Part shown: one piece after another, positions 12,732 to 25,600 of the stretch | Numbering within the stretch: position 1 is the stretch's first letter | Layout of the letters: each line of letters opens with the position of its first letter | Source of the DNA: Tetrahymena elliotti 4EA | Taxonomy: Eukaryota; Ciliophora; Oligohymenophorea; Hymenostomatida; Tetrahymenidae | Length of the DNA stretch: 64,000 nt | Assembly (NCBI GenBank): GCA_000231825.2 | Contig: AFXF02001505.1 | Coordinates: 1-64,000 of the forward strand | Direction of reading: 5' to 3' | Position numbers and translations under genes: made by a program | Notes under the pieces: generated by a model | The model's database searches: none | Told to the model about the DNA's origin: nothing | What the model saw: the letters and a program-made list of their open reading frames with translations, nothing else

Positions 12732-13842
12732 AACAAAATTAATTTATAAAAATTATAAAATTAGTTTATCTCTCTATAATTAATCTTTAAAAAGTGAGTA
12801 ATCAATCTAACTAACTTACTAATTTAATCACTTACTTATTGATTGCTGTTTTCTCCTTATTCTCCAACTATTTCTTGAATGAGACAGAATAATCCCTAAA
12901 TAAAATTTACTATGTTTATTTCATGCTTTCTAAAATCATATTTTATTCAAATAGCATAGCAAGTAATATATATAATTTTTGACTTGCTTACTTGCTGCAT
13001 ACTTACTTACTAACTTTCGAACTAAAATAACCAAACCTTATCTAAGATCTAAATAATTTAATTTTAATCTTAAATAACTTATCTGTTTTTCTATTAATAA
13101 ATATAAGAAAATCTGTCTATATATCTTTCTTTGTAAATTAAATGATCTAAAATAATTCAATAATCTTTAAATAAAAACAATTGAACTTAAATATCTATAA
13201 ATATATCAAAATTTAAATAAAAATATGGTTTTATGTTGAGTAAATAAATAAAAAATAACACAAAATTCAATTTATTTTATACTTACTTATTTCTTTAAAA
13301 TTTCAGCTCATAAAAAGCCATTATCATTATTCATATATTGTTCTTGATTTGAATTTAGGTAGTATGATTATCTCATCAATCAATCATTTTTATTTAATTT
13401 ATAAACTGTTAAATAGAATTCTTTGTATGATTCACATTATGACTAATTGCTATTTACTCATTTCTTTAGACCAAAATATTATTTTGTTGTTCTAAAAAAC
13501 ATTTTAGCTTTGATGTTAAATCTTTCCATTCAATGACTAATATTTCAGTTTTGAAAATATTAGAAATAGTTTTATTTAAAGGTAAATTTAACATTTTAAA
13601 TTAAGTTTTAATTTGAAAGATACCAAGAAATTTATTTGCAATAACAATGCATATATATTGAAAAGTATTTGAAATAGAATTATAAATGTAATAAAATATA
13701 TTGAAATTATGTATTGATTATTGCTTTTCCTATGAACTAAGATATTTATTTAAAATAAACCATTTCTTTAGGAAAAAATTAATAAAATTAAAGATTAATT
13801 AATAATAATTTAGATAGATACATTAACTTATTAGCAAACAAA
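12732..13842. other. Gene-free region with CTTA-type short repeats
   Basis: No coding frame is seen. Several short clusters of ACTT/CTTA repeats occur, for example around 12800-12840 and 12984-13015. Confidence 0.45.
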
Positions 13843-14115
13843 ATGAGCTCTGATCCCTTCAAAAAAGTTGAAAGAGATTATCAAGACGAAAGATCTGTCC
13901 ACAAGCATTTCATTTCTTACCCTTTGAAATTCTGGTGGGGTTTGAACAAATTCGAAACTATTCAAGGTATTCACTCTTTACTCGGTAATGCTGCTGATTT
14001 AGTTGTTTCCACTTTATCTTTCATCCCTGGAGTTCAAGGAAGAAACAATGCTTCATACATTGAAAATTCTATCAGAGTTACCCGTTTCAGAAACTTTGAT
14101 GACAAGACCCAATGA
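13843..14115 (+). CDS. Small 90-aa protein with highly-expressed codon use
   Basis: Single exon, ATG at 13843, stop TGA at 14113..14115. All Gln codons are CAA, Cys is absent, and codons such as GGT, GCT, TAC, TTC, AAG and ATC dominate. This differs from the TAA/TAG-rich neighbours and is the bias known for abundantly expressed Tetrahymena genes. The N-terminal half is charged (SSDPFKKVERDYQDERS), followed by an aromatic stretch KFWWGLNKF and a moderately hydrophobic segment around residues 45-65 (LLGNAADLVVSTLSFIPGV). The C-terminus is basic and polar. I do not recognise a family. An abundant mitochondrial or cytosolic complex subunit would fit size and codon use, but that is inference only. 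Confidence 0.88.
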   Translation: MSSDPFKKVERDYQDERSVHKHFISYPLKFWWGLNKFETIQGIHSLLGNAADLVVSTLSFIPGVQGRNNASYIENSIRVTRFRNFDDKTQ

Positions 14116-15090
14116 AAGGATTCTATAAGAGTTAGTTTGATCTCAGTGTCGATAAAGATAAAAAAATAGTAGCATGTGTTGTGAATAGTTTTTAATTTAT
14201 TATGCAAAATAATTAGGAAAATAATTTATAATGCAATAATGTTATTATCAAGATTAGTTAGTTTATCAATTGAGATCATGTATGTTGGTATTTCTCGAAC
14301 TATAGTTACTTTTTTTTCAAATATTGATCTTCATAATTCACTTATTAACCTAATGTCTTAAACATAATAAGAATATTCATCCTATCTTTTGAACTTGTTA
14401 ACAAAATCTCATCAAAAAATGTATACAATACTTTTATACTTCTTTCTTTCACTAGCTTTAATGCTAAAACACAACAAACTATCTAAACATCCAATAGATA
14501 TTAGGAACCAAAAGCAAGAAAAATATTTTATTAAATTCAGATAATGAATGAGTTTGAAAATTCATTTATTTATTTTTTATGTAGATAATGCCAAAAAAAT
14601 ATCTAAAAACTATAGGAATGTATGTAATTTTTCATGATTTCTTAGAAAAAATAAATATTAATTGATTTTTGAAAAAGGTGAATTATTTGTTTTAAAATGA
14701 ATGATTCTAAAATGTAATTTCAAGAATTAAATATTTTCATAATTTATTTTAAATAAAAATGAATCAAAATAATTTTAAATTAACATTTTAATTTTTTAAA
14801 AAACAAACTTGATAAGTAAAAAAATTTTAATTGTATTTTTATTCAAAAAAGCATCAGCTAACTCATTGTATCAAATAAAATTTCATGAAGGATTAAAATA
14901 TTTGCATTAATTTTTATTATATTTGTAAATGCTTTATAACTAAATTCAACTTTTCTTACATTCAACATTAAAATATTTAAAAACATTTAATAACTAATTA
15001 GCTTATAACTCTCATGAGATGTATTCTTTTTACCTTAATCTCTAATATCTATATTTTTATCTGCTTCCGCTATTAAAACATCAATATTAA
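14116..15090. other. Convergent intergenic region
   Basis: AT-rich; only a 42-codon frame near 14420 was seen, and it is not convincing. Confidence 0.45.
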
Positions 15091-15420
15091 TCACAAAGCG
15101 CATCCAAATATATTCATTATGCAAATAAGTGTGTTTGTTTCATATTTTACTACTAAGCTCCCATCAACTTCGTTATCCCAGTAACAAGAACCAGAAATAT
15201 GAAGTCCTGCTTCACTCTTTTGCATAATCATGCAGTTAACAATAAACTTAAAGTTTTTATTTAGATTAGTAAGAAATTTCAAAACTTCATCGCACAACTA
15301 GTTAGACCACTTTTAAGCATCGTTAGAGCTATAAGACTTTTTATCTATTTTTTCTTTAATAATTTACAAAGCTTTATCATTAATTTAATTTTTGAGGTTG
15401 TTAAAAATAACTTCTTCCAT
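15091..15420 (-). CDS. Tctex-type dynein light chain (DYNLT family)
   Basis: Single exon of 109 aa, start at 15420, TGA at 15091..15093. The C-terminal half matches the DYNLT fold signature: FIVNCMIMQKSEAGLHISG, then SCYWDNEVDGS, then a final strand ending CIMNIFGCAL. Tctex light chains are dimeric cargo or assembly subunits on the intermediate chains of cytoplasmic and axonemal dyneins. Several paralogues exist in ciliates for outer-arm, inner-arm and cytoplasmic motors. Length equals the family norm (about 110-115 aa). The N-terminal 35 residues are helical and charged, as expected. Which dynein it serves cannot be told from sequence alone. Confidence 0.93.
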
Positions 15421-17238
15421 TTTATTTACTATTTTATACTTATAAAACTATCAAATAAATAATCTAAGTGTATTGTATTTTATTAATAATATCTTAAAAG
15501 CAAAATGAACTCACTCTTTTAAAAATTAATAAATATCAAATTTTTAATTCAAAATATTAGCAAACTAGTAATTTAATATGTAAAAATTTTTATTAAAGTT
15601 TCTTTTCATTTCAAATTATTTTTTTAAATAATCTAATTATTTATTTTGATAAAATATTTTTAAAACAAACAATCTATTTAATAAAGAAATCTAAATAAGA
15701 CAATTTTACAAATAATTTATATTTTGAAATTATGTTACTAAAATATATTATATAATGTGTTTGATAGATTCTCTTTATTTTCGGATATGTAGATTTAGTT
15801 TCTGGATTTTATTCATTTAATAGTCAATCAAGAAATTTGAAATTTAATACACTTAAAAAAAATAAGATTTTTATTTAACCAGATAATGAATATGGCAAAA
15901 CCTCATGATTATTTTCAGAAATCTATACCACAAAACCTCAAGAATTCTTTTCAAAAGATAGGTAAATTAGAGAAAACATCATTTTTTTAATAGTTTTTTT
16001 AAGGTAAATTAATAAAATTTATATTATGGAAAAAAAAATAAACTAATTTTAATTTGTTTAACTAATGTTTGGTAATAGAGTGAAAATTTGTGATATATAA
16101 AAGAATAAATTTAATTTTATGTTTCGAATAGCTTTTTTGTTTGATTAGTTCACATTTAAAAAAAATTGTATGAGCAAGCTAATTTTTTAATATTATTTAA
16201 ACCATTTTAAAATGAAAAACATATCTAAATTTAATTGTAATGAAAATCATAATTATATCATCTATGTTAGAAAAGCAAACGTTAATTGTGTTTTTCATTT
16301 ATCAGGTTTTAAATTTATGTTTTTGAATCCATATTTTTATGTTTTATGAGAATGAATAATATAGAAAAGTCATGGTATATGTTCTTCTAAAATTATTACT
16401 TTTACTGTGACTTTGATTTAATTTTACATAAAAAAGTAATCTTAAAGGCTAGCATTATTACTTCAGTCTATGTATTTATTTTCTGTCATAACTATAAAGT
16501 TAAATCTATCTATAATAAAAGCATATGTAAGTAACAAATAGAGATAGATAAAATTATGAATTTTTACTCTCCTAAAGCCTATTTAATAATTCTTTAATTA
16601 ATTTAAATGAAAAAGAGCTAAAAAATAGTAAGTTAATTTTATTTTAAGCCTTACTAAACTAACTTCACAAATCCAAATTCATACAGGGTAAATATTTAAG
16701 ATGTAAAAATTTTATCTGTAAATTTTATTTATTTTTATATTTTCTTTAAGATTAGATAAATTTTTTAAAAGAAATTAAGTATTATTTATCATATAAAATG
16801 AATTTATGAGATAAATCTTAAAATAAACTAATTTATTTTTTAGAACAGAAATTTAATCAAGCTATGAACAAGAATTTTTACTTTACAACATTTCAATTAA
16901 ATACTTACAAGAAAAGTGAATAATATTGAATTTATTGAATTTTTACCATTTTTAATATTTTTAGTTATTATTTTAAAAATCAAAAAATCAAAAGAATAGG
17001 TAAATGAAAAAAATTATTTTACATGAAATTAAGAATGATGTATAAATTGTAATCTAAAAAATCAATCATGATATGCATTCTGTGAATTTTTTCCAAAAGA
17101 AAATAACAAAAGTATTGTTATTACTCAATACTTTTTAAAGTAGCCTATTTAAGCCTATTTATTTAGTACATGTAATCAAGAAATATATTTCTCAAACAAA
17201 TAAAGATACAAAATTAGAAGACTTTAATATCCTCTCAA
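15421..17238. other. Long gene-free region
   Basis: About 1.8 kb, AT-rich. One 65-codon frame at 15886..16083 was noted and not accepted. Otherwise I see nothing up to the structured stretch at 17239. Confidence 0.45.
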
Positions 17239-17350
17239 GTAGAGTTGGTAAAATCAGTTTACTACCAAATCTGCTAGACCCTGTAAACCTCCCCCTTGAC
17301 AACCTTTGTCAGGTACTCTACGGTGAAGTGAAATAGAAAGAGGTTTTTTT
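17239..17350 (+). ncRNA. Candidate small structured RNA
   Basis: This island is visibly richer in G and C than its flanks and folds compactly. An outer stem pairs GTAGAGT (17239-17245) with ACTCTAC (17315-17321). An inner hairpin pairs CTTGACAA with TTGTCAGG-side bases (GACAA 17298-17302 with TTGTC 17306-17310). A second arm can form from GTTTAC (17257-17262) with GTAAAC (17283-17288), or alternatively TTGGTA with TACCAA. A run of seven T at 17344-17350 could be a Pol III terminator for a plus-strand transcript. No start codon or long frame fits. I cannot assign it to a known family; strand is inferred from the T-run. Confidence 0.45.
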
Positions 17351-18743
17351 AAATTATTTTTAAAATTGCAAAATTTGCTAGAATCCATCAGTAAAATTAA
17401 AAAATTTGTTAATTATTTAGAAGCAAATTCTATTAACCTTTTTGTTTTTTCATGATTTTAACATCTTAATGAATTACCGGGGAAAAAATTACAATAAATT
17501 TTCTAGGAAGTAGCAAACTAATTATTTACTGATTTATCTTTATACATTACAAATTAATTCTTACTTTGTATTTGAAAAATTTTTTATTTAAAAAGGCAAG
17601 AATTTTATTAATCAAAAGTTAAATTGGTTTTTTCCACTTTTTATCACTCAAATCAAATTTAAAAGTTCAGAAATTTATCAGAAGAAAATCTATAGGCTTA
17701 TTAATTTAAAATTTTATGATATGTGAATTGAACTATTTTAGCCTTGCATAAATATCTAAAAGTAAAACTTTAAAAAAGAAAATAATTTTTCACAAATTCT
17801 CATTGGTTTGTGCTTTAAACAAATATTGATGCACTATCATTATCACTCTTTTAAAAATTAATAATTATTTAAAAAGTAAAGTTTAAATATTTCTTCTCTT
17901 AAATAAAAAAAAATTGGCTTAAATTTAATGGAGTATAGAAAGATCATAGACATATGTATTTATTGTTCGTATTCTTATAAAATAATAATTGAATGCTTAT
18001 TTCTATCTTTAGTTTTAAACAGTATAAATTGATTTTAGAAAAATTAATTATATTTATCATCTTTAATAATCAAAAAATCCTTTCTCAATTAATCAAAATT
18101 ATAACTTTTCAAGTATCTGTTAAACAATCACCAGTTTCAGTGTTTTTATTAGTATGTATAAACAATTTACAATTTTATAATGTTAATAAATTTCCCAAAA
18201 AGTAAAATATATGCTTAATCTAAGTCAAAAACTAAAATTTAGTTGAAAAGGAAAGGGGATCATAAATTTTTTGTTAAGTTATTTAAAATTATTCATTTAA
18301 ATACACAAAAATGTAAAAACCTTTATGTATTCGTTAAAGTGTTATTTCTTTTCTTTTTTCATAAAGTAATGTTAATTTCTATTAATTTAGGCTAATTTAT
18401 TAAATTGTAATAAAAAATATAAACTTTACTTGAGGCAAAACAAAACAATCTACTGATTGTAAATATTGATTAATTTAAAATAGGAAATTCTCAAAATAGC
18501 TAATCAAATAGATAAAAAAACTTATCAATTAATTTAAGAGTTGAAATTTTTTTAAATAATATATTATTTATTTATAAAAAACAAAAACACTAGCAAGAAC
18601 AAAAATAAATAACAATAAAATCCTCTGTAAGAATCAACTCAATTCTATTTGATTTCTTTTTCCAACTGAAATAGAGAAAACACTAATCATTCTAAATCAA
18701 CCATATCAAAAAAACTAATTTAATAGTAACTTTTAATAGAGCC
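17351..18743. other. Gene-free region
   Basis: AT-rich. A 70-codon open stretch at 17993-18205 has only hydrophobic low-complexity composition and was not accepted. Confidence 0.45.
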
Positions 18744-19316
18744 ATGGAATCACAAAACAATAGCTCCGGATTATAAGAGCTCCTTAATTAACATCTTCTT
18801 GACCTTTTTCTTGAAGCTTCTAAAGATATCAATAAGAAGCCATACTAATAAGAGTAAAATAAAGAAATAGTAAATAAAAAAATGAAAGAAGAAAATGTTA
18901 AATAAATAGCTTATTAATTTCTGTCAGTAAAACATAATAACATTATAAAGAATATACTGAAATCATTTTAGAAATTCATTTAAAACATCAGTTCAGAAGA
19001 ACAATAACTAATATGCCATATCATTTAAAAAATATTTGACTTTCAAAAAGTTAAGAAAGTTATCAAAAGAAGTATCAACACTTTAGGAAAAAGATGGAAT
19101 ATGAAGCTAAAATTTATCATAGAAAAATCTTATTATAAACCACTCTTTGAGTATTACCTAAATAATATAGCTATCTAATGGTTAAATGAAAGTAAGGTCT
19201 AAAATAAAGAAGAGCATTTGATAGTTATAAATTTTTTAAAAGAGGCTCTTAACAATTCAAATTGCATAAACTTAATTAAATTCTATAAAAAACATAAAAA
19301 ATTTAACTTTTAATGA
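18744..19316 (+). CDS. Orphan 190-aa protein
   Basis: Single exon, ATG at 18744, TGA at 19314..19316, with numerous in-frame TAA/TAG as Gln. The sequence is strongly helical and charged. A Lys/Glu-rich segment covers residues 25-50, then mixed hydrophobic and basic helices such as NIIKNILKSFQKFIQNI and EHLIVINFLKEALNNSN. No signal peptide, membrane segment or Cys cluster is evident. I do not recognise the family. The consistent charge pattern and the length of the frame for this AT content support a real gene. Confidence 0.7.
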
Positions 19317-19661
19317 GTTATTAATTAAATTAATTTATTTGTAAATTCATATTTACCTCTCTATATTTATATTTATTAATTTATTTTCAAGTGATATTAT
19401 TTCCTTTTTTCAAAATTTTAGCTGAGCAAAATATTACTTTTTTCCTCAAATTAACTGCTCTCTTTCCTAAATTTTATAAAATCATAATCTTTAAAGATTA
19501 GTGAAATAATCACTTATTTTTTCTTATCTATCTAGCTTAATTTCAAAACTAAAAATTTTTTGTGATTAATTTTAAAATAGTATAGATTTTTTAAAATAAA
19601 TCAGATATTTTAAAAATTAATGATAAATTTACAAAAATTTTGATAAAATACTTTAAATAGT
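19317..19661. other. Convergent intergenic region
   Basis: Short AT-rich 3' flanks; nothing else seen. Confidence 0.5.
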
Positions 19662-22600
19662 TCACAATTTAACATTTAAAATATTTTGTATGATATAAAG
19701 AGTTTAAGTATCATTAGTAATTCTATTATAAGGAATCAAAAAAAGAGCTTTTCTGACAGATTTTAATGTTTTAATTACATCATTGTAATAATTAAAAGTC
19801 AATGCTATCAAAATAATTGAGTAAATGACTAGAATGGCACTATTATAAAATACTAGAATTGTAAGTTAATTATTTTGAATACTTAAGACATCACTATTTA
19901 ACTGTCTTAAAAGCTACAGCAAAATTGTTATTTACAAAGAATCTTCAACTTTTTGTTGAATATTTGATTATGAATTTATGTATTAAAGAGTATCTTAAAG
20001 ATTATTTAAGTTTTAGTAATCATTCATGTAAAATTTATAGTATGAATTTTGTAATGAATTTATTAAACCATTTTGTGAGCTAAAACTCAGACACATTTGC
20101 TATTCAATTTGAGATAGTTCTAGATTTGTGCTGTTGCAATAGCTAACTTAATTTATTTATTATATTTCATTAGATTTATCCTCAAACATAGAATTATAAT
20201 TAGTATTTTTAAAATCTGAAAATAAATCATCAACTTAAGTGACTAGCTAGCTCCTGAATTCTAAGAAATCATTTATTTGAGTATTTTTAATGATATACAT
20301 ATTCAAGAGAGGAGAGTCTGCTGTTTTAAAACTGTAAGTTTTATCAAAAATTATTAAATCATCAACTAAGAATAAAGTAGAGAGCTGTTAAGCTAAGCCA
20401 TAGCAGCTATTCATATATGTTATAGGCTAGGTTGATTTCTCAGAGAAATTCTGGACAATAAAATATATCTAATTGTAAAAAATAAAAAAATGAATTTGAG
20501 AAAAAGAAAAAAGAATAATTACTCCAATAATACTAGCCAAAACAATAACTGAAGATAATAGAATCGAATTAATATTTGTATTTAAGTAATTGTTCATTAT
20601 TCTGTCATTTAAATAGGTAGAGGAAAATTTATTTGATGATTCTTTACTGCTGTTATTATTTTTTTATCTTTAATTAGGAATTTATAAGAGATTTTTGTCA
20701 AGTAATAAGATATTTTCTGTTATTTTATAATTATCTGCTTCTTTTACTAAGCCTCTAAAATTTGATTTTAAGAATGCTAAGTTTTCGGAAGTTATTAAAT
20801 CTTAGGTATTATGAATAAGATCAATTTAATTTTATGTTTCTTCATCTGTAATTCTGCAAATTACATTTAAAATTAACTTTATTTTATTTCTTAAGGAGTA
20901 CTATAAGTAGATCATGACAGCTAATTGAATTATTAACACTATATTTCCTATTATTAGGAAAATAACAAGATCTTCTATTAAATTATCTTACAATTCTGTT
21001 AACTCATTATGTAAAATTTCACTTATCTATAGAACATTTTTTACATATTAAATTAAATTATCCACTAATTGAAAGTAACCATTCTTAAGCTTCTAGTCAG
21101 ATTCTAATAGATCATAAATTGCTTCTGCAGATAAATCAGTATATTACTGTAATGTAACAGCATGGTTTTTAGATTTTCTAAAAACTAGTTCAATTTGTTG
21201 TGTAAAGAAATAAGTCTAAAAATTATGAGATATCTATTCTGAGTATAAATTTTTTAGAGAATTCTTTTTATAAAATAAAAAAAATAAATTTTAAAAATAA
21301 CAAAAAGAATAATCTCTTATTAATTCTGTAAAATTAATTTTAACAAAATAAATTACCTGTTAATCCTAATAATCTTAAGTGCATGCATAATTAAAATAGT
21401 CTGAGACTAATTTTGTCCCTATTTTCCCATCATTAACTGGGTTTATATAATTCAAATTTAGTTAATTTTAAAATGAAAATGTCTCCAGGCACCTTGTGTA
21501 AGAAACTTGTAATTAACCAGATAGGTTTTGGAATTACAGCAAGTGTTAAAAATCTAAATAAAATCCAAGGACTAAGCCATAAGAAAAAACAACTATGAAT
21601 AAGTATATTAACCAGTTAAACAAATACATCAAATAACTTTTACTAGTGTAGGCAAGAATCTCTTCACTTTTTACAGCCTTTTTTAAATTAATGATTAATT
21701 ATGAGAAATTACAAAAAAATTTTACCAGCTAAAGCTTCTTTTCATTTGGATGAGTAATATCAATCATAATTTAATGTTGGTTAGCTATACAATTATTTGC
21801 AATAGTTCTTTCTTCCCATTCTTCTTAGTCTGTATTATCATCATAGTTTGTATTGCTCTTTACATTTTATTGTACTGTCTTTTTTGTATGTTTAGATTTA
21901 CACGATTTTTAGCTTTTTAATGATTTCTTGCTTTTAAATGATTATTGGCTTTAAAAAAAGTCATCTCTCAGACTAGTATTCATAGATTTACATGCTAAAA
22001 GAGTTAATTATTTATTTAATGATTATTTTGAACTTATACTACTTTTGTCACTATTTTGATCGGATCTATTTTTTTCCGACTTTCCTTACGATTAATCCTT
22101 ATTTCTTAAACTTTAACTTTGTGAAGATGTCTATTCGCTTTCAAGACTGTTTTCATGGATAGTTTAGAACTCCTTTTGAATTAATTACTCTTAAACATTT
22201 TCAGTTTCAAATGTTACTGACTCTTTTGCATTCTCTGCTTCCTCCTTCTCATCTGATATTGAGTCTTAAGAATTGTTGGTTTAATTTTATTCATTAATAT
22301 TTAGTTATATTAAGTTTGAGAATAAAGATGATCTTCTTCTTTAGTTTTAAGCCTATTAACAACTATCTGAATCTAAAAATTAATTGCTCTTTTCTTTGGC
22401 TTTTATGAGTACTTAATTATCGATTTCCTCAACCTTTTATTAAGTTTTTAAATTAAATGTTTAAAAAAAGTAATTTCTTTCTTTACCTTAAATTTTTCTT
22501 TATTTTCTTTATTTTAAAGTAAATTTGGGTTGCTTTTTATTTTCTACTCTAATAACTAGCTTTGATTTTCAAAAAAATTGTCACTATTTGCTTAAAGATT

Positions 22601-25600
22601 TGAAATCAACTCTTTCTAATTAAAAAATAAAGAAGATTTTCTCGGTTTTGATGATGGAGCTTGCTGTTAAGTTTCATTTTCACTTATCTATTATTGACTC
22701 TTTTATTTTGTAACAGCCAAGATGTTAAAATCTACTGATTCATTCTTTTTTATTTTCATGCTATTAAAAAAATATTGATATAATTAAATAAAATACCTAA
22801 AATTTTTTTTCATCATCTTTTAATTTATCTGGTTTTAAGTTTTTTATTAATTAAAAACTTTCTTGTTAAACATTTTGATCTGTATTGTTGATGCTATTGA
22901 TTTCCTAAGATTTTGATTTATTTTTTAGAGCATCTTATAATTAATTATTAGGATTTTATGAGATATTTAAAGATGGTCTTTAGTTTTAGATCTAACTTAA
23001 TAAAATTTCTATTTTAGTTTTTTGGGTATTTTTTGGCATAAATCCAGAATTTTTTTGATTCCCTTTCTAATTTGCATCATTATTTTAGAGTTTAGATTAT
23101 AGATTTATCATATTCATGGGTTCTAATGAATCAGATCTATCTCTGAATTTTTTTGTTTATGTATTGTTAAGTAACAACTTTTGTACCCCTGAATTCTAAA
23201 TATTAATTAATCATTTAACATGTTTTAAAAATATTTTAATTTTACTTTAGTATTTAAATGAGGAGCTATATCGTTATTACTAACAACACCCATAAATTAA
23301 TTTATTTAGGTTCCTATATCATTTTATTCCAGATCATTCTCTTCAACATCACAAGATTCTGATCGAATTAAATTTATTTTTTCATTAAATATGTTTTTAA
23401 GATTTTGTTTCATCTTAAATGTCATATCCTTTTCTATTGAATCCTGCCTGTTCTATAAAAAAATTTAGATTTTCTAATACAATAAATAAATTTTACAAAA
23501 ACTTCTAAATTCTTTAGTTTTAAGTCTAAACAATTGTTTCTAAATTTGTCTGCCTTTTTTTTTAAAAAAAAAACTTAAATTAAATAAAAAATATTTGAAA
23601 AAATGAAATTTTATTTGTACTCAAAGGATTTTATATGAGAAATTGTTAATTAATATTCAAAAATTAATGAAAGATTAAAAATTTTTAGATTGCCACTAAA
23701 ATAATGTTTGTATGCTTTAAATTAACTTATAAAATGTATCAATAAAAATTAACTACTAAATTTTGAGGTTAGAATAAGTAGTATTAGAATTATAAAATTA
23801 TTTAGATTTACTATTGTTTAAAAATTGATATCATTCGCTGCAGCTCTTCTAGGAACAAATTCAATATATCCACTACTTTAGTCTAGATCGCTGATTGATT
23901 ATTAACTTTCTGAACTTTGCAGTAATTAAAAATTACTAATAGAGATATAAGTGAATGGTAAAAGTTCTTCCCTAAATTAATATAATTCAGTTCTTAATTT
24001 TAAAGTAACTTGAAGGTACTCTTTTTCAATTTCTTCTTTTTAAAATTGTTTAAGGAGCATAAAATAAAATATTTTTTTTAATTTAGTATTTTTTTTGGCT
24101 TCATTTTAATGGGTAGTATCTATTTAAAATAAATCTTTAGAGAGCTTGTGCTAGTGTCTCATAAATACATCTATTTCTTTTATATATATATAAATAAAAA
24201 GGTAAAAATTTTTCAACAAAGAATACATTTTGGAAGTTCCATTTTCAAAACAATTGTGTCAGATTAGTAGGATTTTGTTTATTCCTACTTCATTTGCTTG
24301 AGGATTTCTTTTAAATACCCATCAAATTTAGGAATGATTGAGTTTATTCGAACTCCTACCAATCTTTAAACTTCAAACTCTTACTAGCAAATTAATGCCA
24401 TCAAATTATAAAAATTTTAAGAGACTCCTTGGATCTAGCATTAATGATCAGTCATGATAATCATATTTTTTTCTTCAAGCCTCAGTAAAAGGCAATTAAA
24501 AGATAGTTTTTCTTCATTAAAGAAAAAATAATTTATATATGTCTTTACAGGAAATATGAACTGTTATTTATTTTTAGCAAAGAAGTATCTAAAATTTCTA
24601 ATGACTGAGGAATGATTTTTATCAAATAAATTATTTATAAATGTATTATGTTCTTTTGCAATTATAGAAGGCATTATCTATTCAAGATTTTTAACTTATT
24701 TAAATTCCCAAAAGTTATATCCAAATATCTATGGTGTTCCAGTTGAATAGGAATAAATTTCAAATTTTTCCTTGAAGTAAGATACATTTAAGCTTGCAGT
24801 TTTTCCATTCAAAATTGAAAGTATATTTATTTCATCTAAATTCATTAAGATATTTTGTTAAAAAAATTTTTTATTATTCAATTACTTACCTATTTACTCT
24901 TATCTGTTCTCTTCCAAAATAATCTCATAAAACTGTTACTCTAATTTAAAGTAAGTAACTGAGTCATTAAGTATAACTGAGTTCATCAAAGAAAGGAATT
25001 TTATAGCATAAATATTATTTTTATTTCTCTAAAGCTCTTGCTTTAATTATTTTTCACTCTCTTAAAAAAGTTACATAAAAGTCTTAATATCCTTTTAGGT
25101 TAAAAAAATAAGTTAAATGCTTTGGTTTTTAATTTAGTTGTTCTTACTTCTAGTAATAGCTGCAAACTTTTATATCCAATTTACATATTTTGCAGTAAAT
25201 TTTATTTAAATTTTAATAAATATGAAATCTACTAAATCTAATTTTCAAGCTGACCATCACTGATACTTATCTTTTCATAGTAAGTGGATTAATTAGCTTC
25301 TTAGCGATCTTTTTAAAAATAAGAATAGGACTGTGATTTATCTTATTCTCTAAACTATGTTATTACTAAATAATCCATAAACATTATTTTTAATCACAAA
25401 TCTAAAAAATTACTAATTAATGAAAATGCTTAAGAAATAAACTCAAAAAAAAAACTTTTTTTTTGGACAAAACTTAGAAGTTGTTTATTTGTATACAAAG
25501 CTTTTATGAATCTTTTTTTTATTGTAAGCAAGAAGCTCCAATATGATTATATTATATCCTCAGTGTGTGATTACCCTTTCTTTTTAAATAAATTTTAATA

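Noticed and set aside
14418..14546. 42-codon plus-strand frame starting MYTILLYFFL, signal-peptide-like
   Set aside because: Too short to be significant where TGA is the only stop; no supporting intron or motif.
15886..16083. 65-codon plus-strand frame starting MNMAKPHDYFQKS
   Set aside because: The first 25 codons look protein-like, but the rest is low-complexity and a donor-like GTAAAT follows without a convincing next exon. It might be an exon relic.
17993..18205. 70-codon hydrophobic frame
   Set aside because: Composition follows background AT content; no motif.
25200..25383. Start codon at 25383 as the beginning of a separate PAS gene
   Set aside because: A 48-nt intron joins this region in phase to the membrane-domain exons, and the combined order matches the ciliate TM/PAS architecture.
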